Source: an uncultured Sphingomonadaceae bacterium (GTDB lineage: Bacteria; Pseudomonadota; Alphaproteobacteria; Sphingomonadales; Sphingomonadaceae). From it: DNA of 46,207 nucleotides. The number at the start of each line of letters is the position of its first letter. Within the stretch, counting starts at the first letter, position 1. Below the pieces are notes generated by a model. The model searched no databases and was not told the DNA's origin. It worked only from the letters and a program-made list of their open reading frames with translations. This document shows, one piece after another, positions 24,726 through 32,270 of the stretch. The stretch covers positions 1 to 46,207 of the forward strand of contig CAIQHF010000047.1 in the NCBI GenBank assembly GCA_903871605.1. The letters run 5' to 3'. The position numbers and the translations under genes are program-made.

Positions 24726-24950
24726 ATGCGCAATCTGATCCTGATGCTGGTGGGCGCGCTGCTCGGTGCGGTCGCCTTTCACGTCTATTATCTGCGGCTC
24801 GATCCGTCGGTGCGCTGCGGCTGGGATCATCCGATCGATGCGGAGGCGAAGCGGAGCTGCCGCGAGGCGGTGACCATGGCGAGCGCGCACGGCTATGCCG
24901 CCAAGGCGCGGCGCGATCTCGATTCGCTGATCGGCCGGGTCACGCACTGA
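24726..24950 (+). CDS. Small membrane-anchored hypothetical protein (74 aa)
   Basis: From the ATG at 24726, with a very good GGGGAGGG ribosome-binding site 6 bases upstream, the product is 74 aa. An N-terminal hydrophobic segment (about residues 3-20, L-I-L-M-L-V-G-A-L-L-G-A-V-A-F) is followed by a charged tail with two Cys (C-G-W-D-H-P and R-S-C-R-E), which could form a disulfide in the periplasm. Upstream in-frame codons at 24618 and 24699 exist but are worse. It is convergent with dnaE2, 33 bp apart. I do not recognise a family. Confidence 0.7.
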   Translation: MRNLILMLVGALLGAVAFHVYYLRLDPSVRCGWDHPIDAEAKRSCREAVTMASAHGYAAKARRDLDSLIGRVTH

Positions 24951-24983
24951 CCGGCGAGGCGCGGGCGCCGATCCGCGCCGGCC

Positions 24984-27900
24984 TCAGTGGAAGTCGCGCG
25001 ACTTGGGGATGATCCGCACGTCGCGTGGATGCGCGCCGCGCGCCATCTGCGGGTGGACGAAGACGTCGGCGCGCGAGACTTGGATCGGCACCTGCCCCTC
25101 CTCGCTCAGCCGGTCGAGCAGCGCGGTGCGGTCGACGATGCGGCTGGCGATCAGGTGGATCACGCCCTCGCGGCTCCTCTGCACCTCGCCCTCGGCCTCC
25201 ATCAGCCGGGCGGCCATCAGCGGGCGGCGATAGCGTTCGAACTGCCGCGCCCACAGCAGGATGTTGACCACGCCGGTCTCGTCCTCGAGCGTCGCGAAGA
25301 TCGCATTGCCCTTGCCCGGCCGCTGGCGGACCAGCACGACCCCCGCCACTTTCGCGCGCGATCCGCTGCCGGCAAGCGCGAGCTCGGCGCTGCTCAGGAT
25401 TCGCTCGCGGCGCAGCGTCGCGCGCAGGAAGAGCAGCGGGTGCGCCTTGAGCGACAGCCGCGTGGTCTGATAATCGGCGGTGACCTGCTCGGCGAGCGGC
25501 ATCGCGGGCAGCATCGCATCGGGCTCGGCGGCGAGCTCGCGCGCCTGCGCGGCGGCAAAGAGGAGGAGTTCGTGGCCGCCCGGCATCCGCCGCGCCTCCC
25601 ACGCCGCCTCGCGCCGGCCCTGACCGATCGAGCCGCACGCATCGGCATCGGCGAGCAGGCGCAGCGCGCGCGCGGGTAGTGCGGCGCGGCGCGCGAGCGA
25701 CTCGATGCTGTCGAACGATCCGTCGGCGTCGCGCGCGGCGGCGATCTTGTGCCCCCATTCCTCGCGGAAACCGTCGATCTGGCGGAAGCCGAGGCGCAGC
25801 GCGTGATCCGCGTCGCGGCGGCAGGCGGCGACATTCCATGTCCATCGCGGGTGCGGCGCGCCGCTTGTGGCGTCGGCTTCGAGGCGATTGTCCCACTGGC
25901 TGTGGTTGACGTCGACCGAGCGCACATCGACGCCATGATCGCGCGCATCGCGGACGATCTGCGCGGGGGCGTAGAAACCCATAGGCTGCGCGTTGAGCAG
26001 GGCCGCGGCGAACACCGCGGGATAATGGCATTTGATCCACGACGAGACATAGACGAGCAGCGCGAAGGAGATGGCGTGGCTCTCCGGGAAGCCGTAGCTG
26101 CCGAACCCCTTGATCTGCGCATAGCAGCGCTGCGCGAATGCCTCCTCATAGCCGCGCGCGACCATGCCGCCGACCATCTTCTGCTCGAGTTCGCCGATCG
26201 TGCCGACGTTTCGGAAGGTCGCCATCGCGCGGCGCAGCCGGTTGGCCTCGTCGGGTGAAAAGCCCGCCGCGGTGATGGCGAGCTTCATCGCCTGTTCCTG
26301 GAACAATGGCACGCCGAAGGTATGGCCCAGCACCTCATGCAGTTCGTCGGCGGGGTAGGGCGGCTTGGGGGAAGGGAAGGGGAAGGGCTTGCCGGTCAGC
26401 CGGAACTCCTCGCGGCGGCGCAAATAGGGGTGGACCATGTCGCCCTCGATCGGGCCGGGCCGCACGATCGCGACCTGCACCGCCAGATCGTAGAAGACCC
26501 GCGGCTTGAGCCTGGGCAGCATGTTGATCTGCGCGCGGCTCTCGACCTGGAAGACGCCGACGCTGTCGCCCTCGCACAGCATGTCGTAGACCTGCGGATC
26601 GTCCTGCGGGATGGTGGCGAGCGACCAGTCGCCGAGCCCATGCTGTTCCATCAGCGCGAACGCCTTGCGGATGCAGGTCAGCATGCCGAGCGCGAGGATG
26701 TCGACCTTCATCAGCTTGAGCGCGTCGATGTCGTCCTTGTCCCATTCGATGAAGGTGCGCTCGTCCATCGCGGCGTTGTGGATCGGCACGGTCTCGTCGA
26801 GCCGGTCCTGCGTCAGCACGAAGCCGCCGACATGCTGCGAAAGATGGCGCGGCGTGTGGAGCAGCTGGTCGACGATCCATTTGAGCCGCGCGAGATCGGG
26901 CGCCGCCAGATCGAAGCCGGCATCGGTGAAGCGCCGCGTCTCCATGCGATCGGAGAAGCTGCCCCACACGGTGCTGGTCAGCCGCGAGGTCATGTCCTCG
27001 GACAGGCCGAGCACCTTGCCGACCTCGCGCACCGCGCTGCGCGGGCGGAAGTGGATCACGGTGGCGGCGATGCCGGCGCGGTGGCGGCCATAGCGGCGGT
27101 AGATTTCCTGGATCACCTCCTCGCGCCGCTCATGCTCGAAATCGACGTCGATGTCGGGCGGCTCGTTGCGCTCGGCCGAGACGAAACGCGAGAATAGCAG
27201 GTTGAACTGTGCGGGATCGACCGAGGTGATGCCGAGGCAGTAGCAGACCGCCGAATTGGCCGCCGACCCGCGCCCCTGGCACAGGATCGGCGGATCGAGC
27301 GATCGCGCGAACTTGACCGCTTCGTAGACGGTGAGGAAATAATAGGCATAGTTCCGCTCGCGGATCAGCGCGAACTCGGTGCGCAGCGTCGCCAGCACCT
27401 TGTCGGGGATGCCGCCGGGATATCTGTCCTCCTTGGCCAGCCGCAGCGTCTCGTGCTCGAGCCAGTCCTGCGCGTCCCAGCCCCCGGGGACGGGTTCGTG
27501 CGGATATTCATAGTGGAGATCGTCGAGCGTGAAGCCGATCCGATCGACTATGTCCTGCCACGCCGTCACCGTCTGCGGCGCCTGGCGGAACAGCCGTGCC
27601 ATCTCGCGCGCCGGCTTGAGGTGGCGCTCGGCATTGGCGAGCAGGCGCAGGCCCGCCTCGGCGATCGTCGTGCCCTCCCGGATGCAGGTGACGACGTCGT
27701 GGAGCGGGCGCTGCGCGGGGGCGGCATAGAGCGCGTCGCAGGTGGCGAGCAGCGGGATGCCGGTCGCCTGCGACAAACGCTGCAGCCGTGCCAGCCGGCG
27801 CTGGTCGTCGCCCCGCCGCGGCATCGTCGCGGCGATCCACAGCGGCGCCAGCTTGGCGAGCCGACGCAGCAGGAATTCGTGGGTTTCGTCGGTGATCGCG

Positions 27901-28313
27901 ATCAGCAGCAGCCCCTCCGCCTGCTCGGCCAGATCGGCGAACAGCAGCTCGCACTCGCCCTTTTTCGCGCGGCGGTTGCCCAGCGTCAGCAGCCGGGTAA
28001 GTCGGCCCCAGCCCGCGCGGTCGACGGGGTAGGCGACGATGTCGGGCGTGCCGTCGGCGAAGGCGAGCCGCGCGCCGACGATCAGGCGGAAGTCGATGGC
28101 GCCGAGCCCCTGCGCCGCTGCATCCTCGCGCGCATCCTTGAGCGCCTTGTAGGCGCGGACCACGCCCGCCACGCTGTTGCGGTCGGCGATGCCGATCGCC
28201 TTGTGGCCGAGCGCGAGCGCATGCCCCACCATGTCCGCCGGATGCGAGGCGCCGCGCAGAAAACTATAGTTGGTCGCCGCGATCATTTCCGCGAAATCGG
28301 GCGCGTCGGTCAT
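24984..28313 (-). CDS. dnaE2: Error-prone DNA polymerase DnaE2 (ImuC)
   Basis: A 1109-aa C-family polymerase. The N-terminal PHP domain (A-T-N-Y-S-F-L-R-G-A-S-H-P) opens like DnaE2 and unlike replicative DnaE1, which is longer and reads F-V-H-L-R. The catalytic palm has P-D-I-D-V-D-F near residue 390. The C-terminal OB fold covers about 960-1060, and the last residues (I-I-P-K-S-R-D-F-H) are the DnaE2 hallmark ending. It extends DNA past lesions together with ImuA and ImuB and is a main source of damage-induced mutation. Its start overlaps the imuB stop (ATGA, 28310-28313), showing translational coupling. The whole cassette should be LexA-controlled through the box at 30846-30860. Confidence 0.96.
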   Translation of the reverse strand: MTDAPDFAEMIAATNYSFLRGASHPADMVGHALALGHKAIGIADRNSVAGVVRAYKALKDAREDAAAQGLGAIDFRLIVGARLAFADGTPDIVAYPVDRAGWGRLTRLLTLGNRRAKKGECELLFADLAEQAEGLLLIAITDETHEFLLRRLAKLAPLWIAATMPRRGDDQRRLARLQRLSQATGIPLLATCDALYAAPAQRPLHDVVTCIREGTTIAEAGLRLLANAERHLKPAREMARLFRQAPQTVTAWQDIVDRIGFTLDDLHYEYPHEPVPGGWDAQDWLEHETLRLAKEDRYPGGIPDKVLATLRTEFALIRERNYAYYFLTVYEAVKFARSLDPPILCQGRGSAANSAVCYCLGITSVDPAQFNLLFSRFVSAERNEPPDIDVDFEHERREEVIQEIYRRYGRHRAGIAATVIHFRPRSAVREVGKVLGLSEDMTSRLTSTVWGSFSDRMETRRFTDAGFDLAAPDLARLKWIVDQLLHTPRHLSQHVGGFVLTQDRLDETVPIHNAAMDERTFIEWDKDDIDALKLMKVDILALGMLTCIRKAFALMEQHGLGDWSLATIPQDDPQVYDMLCEGDSVGVFQVESRAQINMLPRLKPRVFYDLAVQVAIVRPGPIEGDMVHPYLRRREEFRLTGKPFPFPSPKPPYPADELHEVLGHTFGVPLFQEQAMKLAITAAGFSPDEANRLRRAMATFRNVGTIGELEQKMVGGMVARGYEEAFAQRCYAQIKGFGSYGFPESHAISFALLVYVSSWIKCHYPAVFAAALLNAQPMGFYAPAQIVRDARDHGVDVRSVDVNHSQWDNRLEADATSGAPHPRWTWNVAACRRDADHALRLGFRQIDGFREEWGHKIAAARDADGSFDSIESLARRAALPARALRLLADADACGSIGQGRREAAWEARRMPGGHELLLFAAAQARELAAEPDAMLPAMPLAEQVTADYQTTRLSLKAHPLLFLRATLRRERILSSAELALAGSGSRAKVAGVVLVRQRPGKGNAIFATLEDETGVVNILLWARQFERYRRPLMAARLMEAEGEVQRSREGVIHLIASRIVDRTALLDRLSEEGQVPIQVSRADVFVHPQMARGAHPRDVRIIPKSRDFH

Positions 28314-30154
28314 GCGAACAGCCCGTGGAGATACCAGTCGGGGCGATCGGCCTCGTCATAGAGGCCGTGGCGGAACAGCCAGAAGCGCCGTCCGCGAACA
28401 TCCTCGACGCGGAAATAGTCGCGGGTGAGCAGCGGGTTTGCGGGTCGCCCCGGCACCGCTCCGCGCGTCTCGTCCAGCTGTTCCCCGTCGCAGTCCATCG
28501 CGTCGCGGCCCGGGACGGGTCGGACGGTCGAGGCGCCCGGATCGGGCAGGCGGTCGACGCGCACGCGCCACCATTCGCCCGCGATCCGCTCGGGCCCCTC
28601 GAAGCGCGCGACCTCGTGCAGCGTGCGCCGCCAGCGGAAACGATGCGGTGGCCCGTCGGGCACTTCGTACATCGTCACCTCGATCCGCTGCGGCGGGTCG
28701 AACAGGTGGAGCGGGCGGAGCGGGGGCTCGCCGGGGACGGGGGCTGCCCAGCGCGCCGGATCGGGCAGCGCGATCGCGGGCAGCGCGAGCGCCGCCTGCT
28801 CGGGGATGTGCGTGTCGATCTGGCGGAAGCGGCGGATGCGGCCGCCGCCGATGCGCGTGCCGAGCCGATCGACCAGCGCCGCCATCGCCTCCTCGCCGAG
28901 CTGCCCGCCTTCGAGCCCGAGCTGCGTCGCCGCCAGCGGCTCGACCAGCGGCACCGCGAGGCGGATCATGTCGAAGCCGAAGCCGGGGTCGATCGGGTCG
29001 GCGAGCGCGTCGATCCGCTCGCGCAGCAGCCGCGCGGGGACCTGCGGGTCGCGCGTCGGCAGCCCGGTCTCGACCGCGAGGTCGCGCACCGCGCCGTCGC
29101 TGCGATAGAGGCGCGCCGAGAAGCGGCGGCCGCCGCCGCGGCGTTCCTCCAGCGCCAACGCGGCCTCGTGCATCAATGCGTCGAGGACGACCAGCGCATC
29201 CTCGGTGCGCGCGATCGGTTCGGCGAAGCGGCGCTCGAACAGCAGCGCGGGCAGCGCGCGACGCGGCACGATGCGGCTGTCGGCGCGGCCGAGCAGCCGG
29301 TCGAGCGCGTCGACCATCTCGGCGCCGAAGCGCGCGGCGAGCGGCGCGGTCGGGCGCGCGGCGAGATCGCCGATCGTCTTGAGCCCGGCGCGACGCAGCG
29401 CGACGACCATATCCTCGTCGAGCCGCAGCGCCGCGACCGGCAGCCGGCGGAGCGCGCCGGCCTCGTCGGCGGCGGGCATCGTCTGGAAGCGCGCGAGCGC
29501 CTGCGCCGCCTCGGGCGATCCCGCGATCGCCAGGCGCAGGTGGATGCCGGCCAGCGCGAAGCGACGTTCGACGTCGGCCGCGAGCGCGGCTTCGTTCGCG
29601 AAAATAGGGTCGGCTTCCCCGGTGCAGGCCGGGGCCCGGGCCCCACGTCTCGTATCAGACGGTGCGTTCGCCTCCGGCTGCGGGCCTGGGCCCCGGCCTG
29701 CGCCGGGGAACGAGCCGCGCTTCCCACCGCCGCTGCGGAGCGCAAAACTCTCGAGACACCCCGTGATGTCGAGCGTGATCCCGTCGGGCGGATCCAGCGC
29801 GACCATCGGCGTCCAGCGATCGCAGCCGTCGGCGAGGCGCTCGAGCCAGAGCCGGTCGGCGAGCGAATCATGATCGATCGCGGCCAGTTCGGGAATCCGC
29901 GCGCGCGCGTCCGCCAGTGTCAGCCCGGGGGCGAGCCCCTGCGCCAGCGCATTCGCATCGAGTGCCACGATCCGCATCGCGCCGCGCTGCTTCTCGACGA
30001 AGGCGATCGGCGGCTCCAGGGCAGGGTCGCGACGCTCATCCGGCGAGGCGGAACGCCGCTGCGCCGTCCGCCGATCCGCGCTCAGCAGCGGCAGCCACAG
30101 CGCCAGATGCCGCCGTGCCGCCTGCCGCGGCCTGGCCGAAGCGGGCGGCTTCAC
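28310..30154 (-). CDS. imuB: ImuB, catalytically inactive Y-family polymerase-like protein, carrying an in-frame repeat insertion
   Basis: The ImuB adaptor of the ImuA-ImuB-DnaE2 mutasome, about 614 aa from a GTG at 30154 with GGAG 8 bases upstream. The core opens L-A-L-W-L-P-L-L-S-A-D-R-R. The normal palm element L-D-I-T-G-C is at about 130, and the catalytic acidic pair of active Y-family enzymes is not evident, as expected for ImuB. The C-terminal part binds the beta clamp and partners in known members, ending R-F-W-L-F-R-H-G-L-Y. Between D-I-T-G-C and F-A-N-E-A-A-L, where relatives have only a few residues, there is an added stretch of about 45-50 residues, and its DNA contains a family-1 palindromic repeat (29615-29711). 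The frame is kept. It overlaps imuA by about 119 bp and dnaE2 by 4 bp. Confidence 0.92.
   Translation of the reverse strand: MKPPASARPRQAARRHLALWLPLLSADRRTAQRRSASPDERRDPALEPPIAFVEKQRGAMRIVALDANALAQGLAPGLTLADARARIPELAAIDHDSLADRLWLERLADGCDRWTPMVALDPPDGITLDITGCLESFALRSGGGKRGSFPGAGRGPGPQPEANAPSDTRRGARAPACTGEADPIFANEAALAADVERRFALAGIHLRLAIAGSPEAAQALARFQTMPAADEAGALRRLPVAALRLDEDMVVALRRAGLKTIGDLAARPTAPLAARFGAEMVDALDRLLGRADSRIVPRRALPALLFERRFAEPIARTEDALVVLDALMHEAALALEERRGGGRRFSARLYRSDGAVRDLAVETGLPTRDPQVPARLLRERIDALADPIDPGFGFDMIRLAVPLVEPLAATQLGLEGGQLGEEAMAALVDRLGTRIGGGRIRRFRQIDTHIPEQAALALPAIALPDPARWAAPVPGEPPLRPLHLFDPPQRIEVTMYEVPDGPPHRFRWRRTLHEVARFEGPERIAGEWWRVRVDRLPDPGASTVRPVPGRDAMDCDGEQLDETRGAVPGRPANPLLTRDYFRVEDVRGRRFWLFRHGLYDEADRPDWYLHGLFA
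29615..29711. repeat. Family-1 palindromic repeat unit inside the imuB coding region
   Basis: TTCCCCGG...CCGGGGCCC at one end and GGGCCTGGGCCCC...GCCGGGGAAC at the other form two mirrored hairpins around a 40-base centre, the same module as 46065-46162. On the minus strand it is translated in the imuB frame as a Gly/Pro/Arg/Ala-rich insert (S-F-P-G-A-G-R-G-P-G-P ... A-R-A-P-A-C-T-G-E) at about residues 148-180. Confidence 0.85.
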
Positions 30155-30827
30155 GATCCCACTCCAGCCGCCAGCGTCCACCCGAGGGCCGGCCGCGCTG
30201 GCGCAGCAGTTCGACGTCGAGCATGGTGTTGCCCGGCGCCTGCGCCTCGAGCGCGATCGACGGCGCGGCGCGCACCGACCAGCGCGTCTGCGCGGCGCTC
30301 GGGCCCGGCTCGGCCTGCGCGCGCAGCATCAGCGCGGTCACCCCGGAGGCCTCGGCGGCGACCGCCAGCCGCCGGCTCGCGGTGAGATCGAGCGCCTGCG
30401 GTTGGCGCCACAGCTCGATCACCACCGCCCCCACCTCGGCGCAGCGCACCACGTCCGCCGCGGCGCGCAGCAGCGTCACCGCATCGGGCAGCACCGCCAG
30501 CACCAGCCGCGCCGGATCGAGCCCGATCTCGGCGAGCCCGGGCGCATGCAGCCGCCCGCCCTGTCGCTCGGCCTCCTCCTGCCTCAGCCATAGCACGGGC
30601 GCTCCGGCTGGCAGCATGAGGCAGGCGAGCATGGCGGCGAAACCCGCGGCGCCCGCCGTCTCGTCGCGCTCGGCGGCGAAGATCTCGTGGAGGCGGGCGC
30701 GCGCAAGCCCGCCGCCCAGCGCGCGATCGACGTCGCCCGCGCCGAGCGCCACCAGGGCCGGGGCATCGACCGGCCGCTGCCGCTCGATCCGGGCGATCCT
30801 TTCTCGCAAGGCGTGATGCGCATCCAC
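30036..30827 (-). CDS. imuA: ImuA, RecA-like mutasome component
   Basis: About 263 aa from a GTG at 30827. The domain is a RecA/SulA-like fold: A-L-G-G-G-L-A-R-A-R-L-H-E-I-F-A near residue 35, P-V-L-W-L-R-Q near 78, and G-L-D-P-A-R-L-V-L-A near 102, all typical of alphaproteobacterial ImuA. The last 20-25 residues are an Ala/Gly-rich tail. ImuA links DnaE2 and ImuB at damaged forks and counters RecA filaments in studied species. The start is uncertain: a TTG at 30890 would place the LexA box within the gene, so I prefer 30827. The LexA box at 30846-30860 lies 18 bp upstream. Confidence 0.88.
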   Translation of the reverse strand: MDAHHALRERIARIERQRPVDAPALVALGAGDVDRALGGGLARARLHEIFAAERDETAGAAGFAAMLACLMLPAGAPVLWLRQEEAERQGGRLHAPGLAEIGLDPARLVLAVLPDAVTLLRAAADVVRCAEVGAVVIELWRQPQALDLTASRRLAVAAEASGVTALMLRAQAEPGPSAAQTRWSVRAAPSIALEAQAPGNTMLDVELLRQRGRPSGGRWRLEWDREAARFGQAAAGGTAASGAVAAAAERGSADGAAAFRLAG

Positions 30828-30845
30828 CGACTCGATCGTCCACGT

Positions 30846-30860
30846 GTTCCTGTTATGTTC
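30846..30860 (-). promoter_or_regulatory. LexA (SOS) box of the imuA-imuB-dnaE2 operon
   Basis: GTTC-CTGTTAT-GTTC on the plus strand (GAAC-N7-GAAC on the gene strand) matches the alphaproteobacterial LexA direct-repeat motif with exact 7-base spacing. It lies in the 64-bp gap between the UVR protein gene and imuA. Confidence 0.88.
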
Positions 30861-30891
30861 TAAATCGCGCCTCGGACGGTGGAGAGTCAAG

Positions 30892-31179
30892 TCAGGATGG
30901 GCGCCCCCGTCTGCGGCTGTGGCCGCGCGTCATCGGATCGGGCTTGCGCGGCGGCTTCCAGCCCGCAGGCGGGGTGACACGCTGCTGGCTGGTGCCCAGC
31001 CCCATCGCGCCCGGCTGCTGCCGCGTCAGCCCGGCCGTATCGGCCTGCTCGGCCGCCTCTGGCGACGCGCCGCCGCGGATCAGCGCGATCCGGTCGCGCA
31101 GCCGTTTCGCCTCCTCGAAGTCCAATGCCTCGACGGCCGCCTCCATCCGCCTGCGCAATGCGTCGATCGTGTCATCCAT
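30892..31179 (-). CDS. Small UVR-motif (UvrB/UvrC interaction) protein
   Basis: A 95-aa protein. Residues 7-34 form a clear UVR motif (R-M-E-A-A-V-E-A-L-D-F-E-E-A-K-R-L-R-D-R-I), the short coiled helix by which UvrB and UvrC bind each other. The rest is a disordered Gly/Pro/Arg-rich tail ending R-G-H-S-R-R-R-G-R-P-S, which could contact nucleic acid. The ATG at 31179 directly precedes the motif. It lies 64 bp upstream of imuA on the same strand, with the LexA box between, and 40 bp after the esterase gene. UVR motifs also occur in Clp adaptors, so a link to repair is suggested by place but not shown. Confidence 0.85.
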   Translation of the reverse strand: MDDTIDALRRRMEAAVEALDFEEAKRLRDRIALIRGGASPEAAEQADTAGLTRQQPGAMGLGTSQQRVTPPAGWKPPRKPDPMTRGHSRRRGRPS

Positions 31180-31219
31180 CGCAGCAGAACGCGGCGCCCC
31201 GACGCAGGCTCCGTGCCGG

Positions 31220-32104
31220 TCAGCCGACGATCCTTCGGGCAAAGCCGATCATGTCATCGAGCACCGCGGCGCGACCGCGCAGCGGCTTGGCGATCGCGGT
31301 GACGAGCCCGACATGACCGACTTTGGGATAGCGTCGCCGCTCGACCGCGACCCCCGCCGCGCCCAGCCTCGCGGCGAGCGATTCGCTGTTGGCGGGGCGG
31401 ACCACATCGTCCTCGTCGCCGGTCGCGAGGAAGGCGGGGGCGGCGCCGGGGCGGACGAAATTGACCGGCTGCGTCGTCGCGGGATCGGCGACGCCGCCGA
31501 ACGCCGCCTCGACCACCGCGCCATCGAGCGGGAGGAAGTCATAGGGGCCGGCAAGGCCGATCAGTCCGCGCACCGCCGCGCGATCGGCGCCCAGCCAGCG
31601 CGGATCATAAGCGAGCATCGCGGCATCATAGGCGCCCGCCGAATGCCCGGCGAGCAGCAGCCGGCGCGGATCGCCGCCATAGCCTGCGGCATGCGCGATC
31701 ACCCAGCGTACCGCGCTCGCATTGTCCTCGAGGAAGCCCGGATAGCGGACCTGCGGCACCAGCCGGTAATCGGGGATCGCGACGAGGAAACCCCGCGCGG
31801 CGAGCGCCCGGCCGACGAACGCATAGCCGTCCTTGGTCCCCGAATTCCACGATCCGCCGTAGAAGAAGACGATGACCGGCAGGCGGCCGGCCGGCCGTGC
31901 GGTGGGCGCGTAGAGGTCGAGCCGCTGGCGCGGATCGCCGCCGAACATCGCCCCGCGCGCCACCACTTCCGCGCCGCTGTCCTTGGGCACCAGCGCGTCG
32001 AACGTCTTGAGCGGCGAGCAGGCGCCGACGATCAGGCACAACCATGCGCCGGCGATGCGGCCTCTTCCCAGTCTCACGGTGCGGTCCTTGTCTGTCGAAG
32101 CCAT
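31220..32104 (-). CDS. Alpha/beta hydrolase (carboxylesterase-type lipoprotein)
   Basis: A 294-aa esterase of the BD-FAE/HSL-like type. The oxyanion region is F-F-Y-G-G-S-W-N-S-G, the nucleophile Ser is in A-G-H-S-A-G-A, the acid is in G-D-E-D-D-V-V, and the His is in K-V-G-H-V-G. An N-terminal hydrophobic segment ends V-G-A-C-S, a fair lipobox, so it may be a lipoprotein. The ATG at 32104 is chosen over 32167 because the latter adds 21 unusual residues. Substrate is unknown; relatives act on acyl esters. It is upstream of the UVR protein gene and divergent from the M48 protease gene. Confidence 0.85.
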   Translation of the reverse strand: MASTDKDRTVRLGRGRIAGAWLCLIVGACSPLKTFDALVPKDSGAEVVARGAMFGGDPRQRLDLYAPTARPAGRLPVIVFFYGGSWNSGTKDGYAFVGRALAARGFLVAIPDYRLVPQVRYPGFLEDNASAVRWVIAHAAGYGGDPRRLLLAGHSAGAYDAAMLAYDPRWLGADRAAVRGLIGLAGPYDFLPLDGAVVEAAFGGVADPATTQPVNFVRPGAAPAFLATGDEDDVVRPANSESLAARLGAAGVAVERRRYPKVGHVGLVTAIAKPLRGRAAVLDDMIGFARRIVG

Positions 32105-32228
32105 GTCGCACGGCGGGTGCTGCTCCAACGCCGCCGACGCCGATATGGGCGCGCCGCCGTCTTGCAAACCGGCTTGCAGGCCGGCGGTGCGACGGCGTTC
32201 GCGATTGGGCTTTGCAGCGGCGCCGCTG

Positions 32229-32248
32229 TGTATTAGCCTGACAATACA
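32229..32248. promoter_or_regulatory. Inverted repeat upstream of the M48 protease (possible operator)
   Basis: TGTATT-AGCCTGAC-AATACA is a perfect 6-bp inverted repeat with 8-base centre, 22 bp before the protease start codon. Its AT-rich arms stand out in this GC-rich region. It could be an operator or promoter part; no regulator is known. Confidence 0.35.
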
Positions 32249-32270
32249 GATAAACGCAAAAGGATGCGCA

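Noticed and set aside
24984-28313. Replicative DNA polymerase III alpha (DnaE1)
   Set aside because: Length, N-terminus, C-terminal ending and linkage to imuA-imuB all point to DnaE2.
29615-29711. imuB pseudogene
   Set aside because: The repeat keeps the frame and both sides read as normal ImuB, so there is no sign of disruption in the frame itself.
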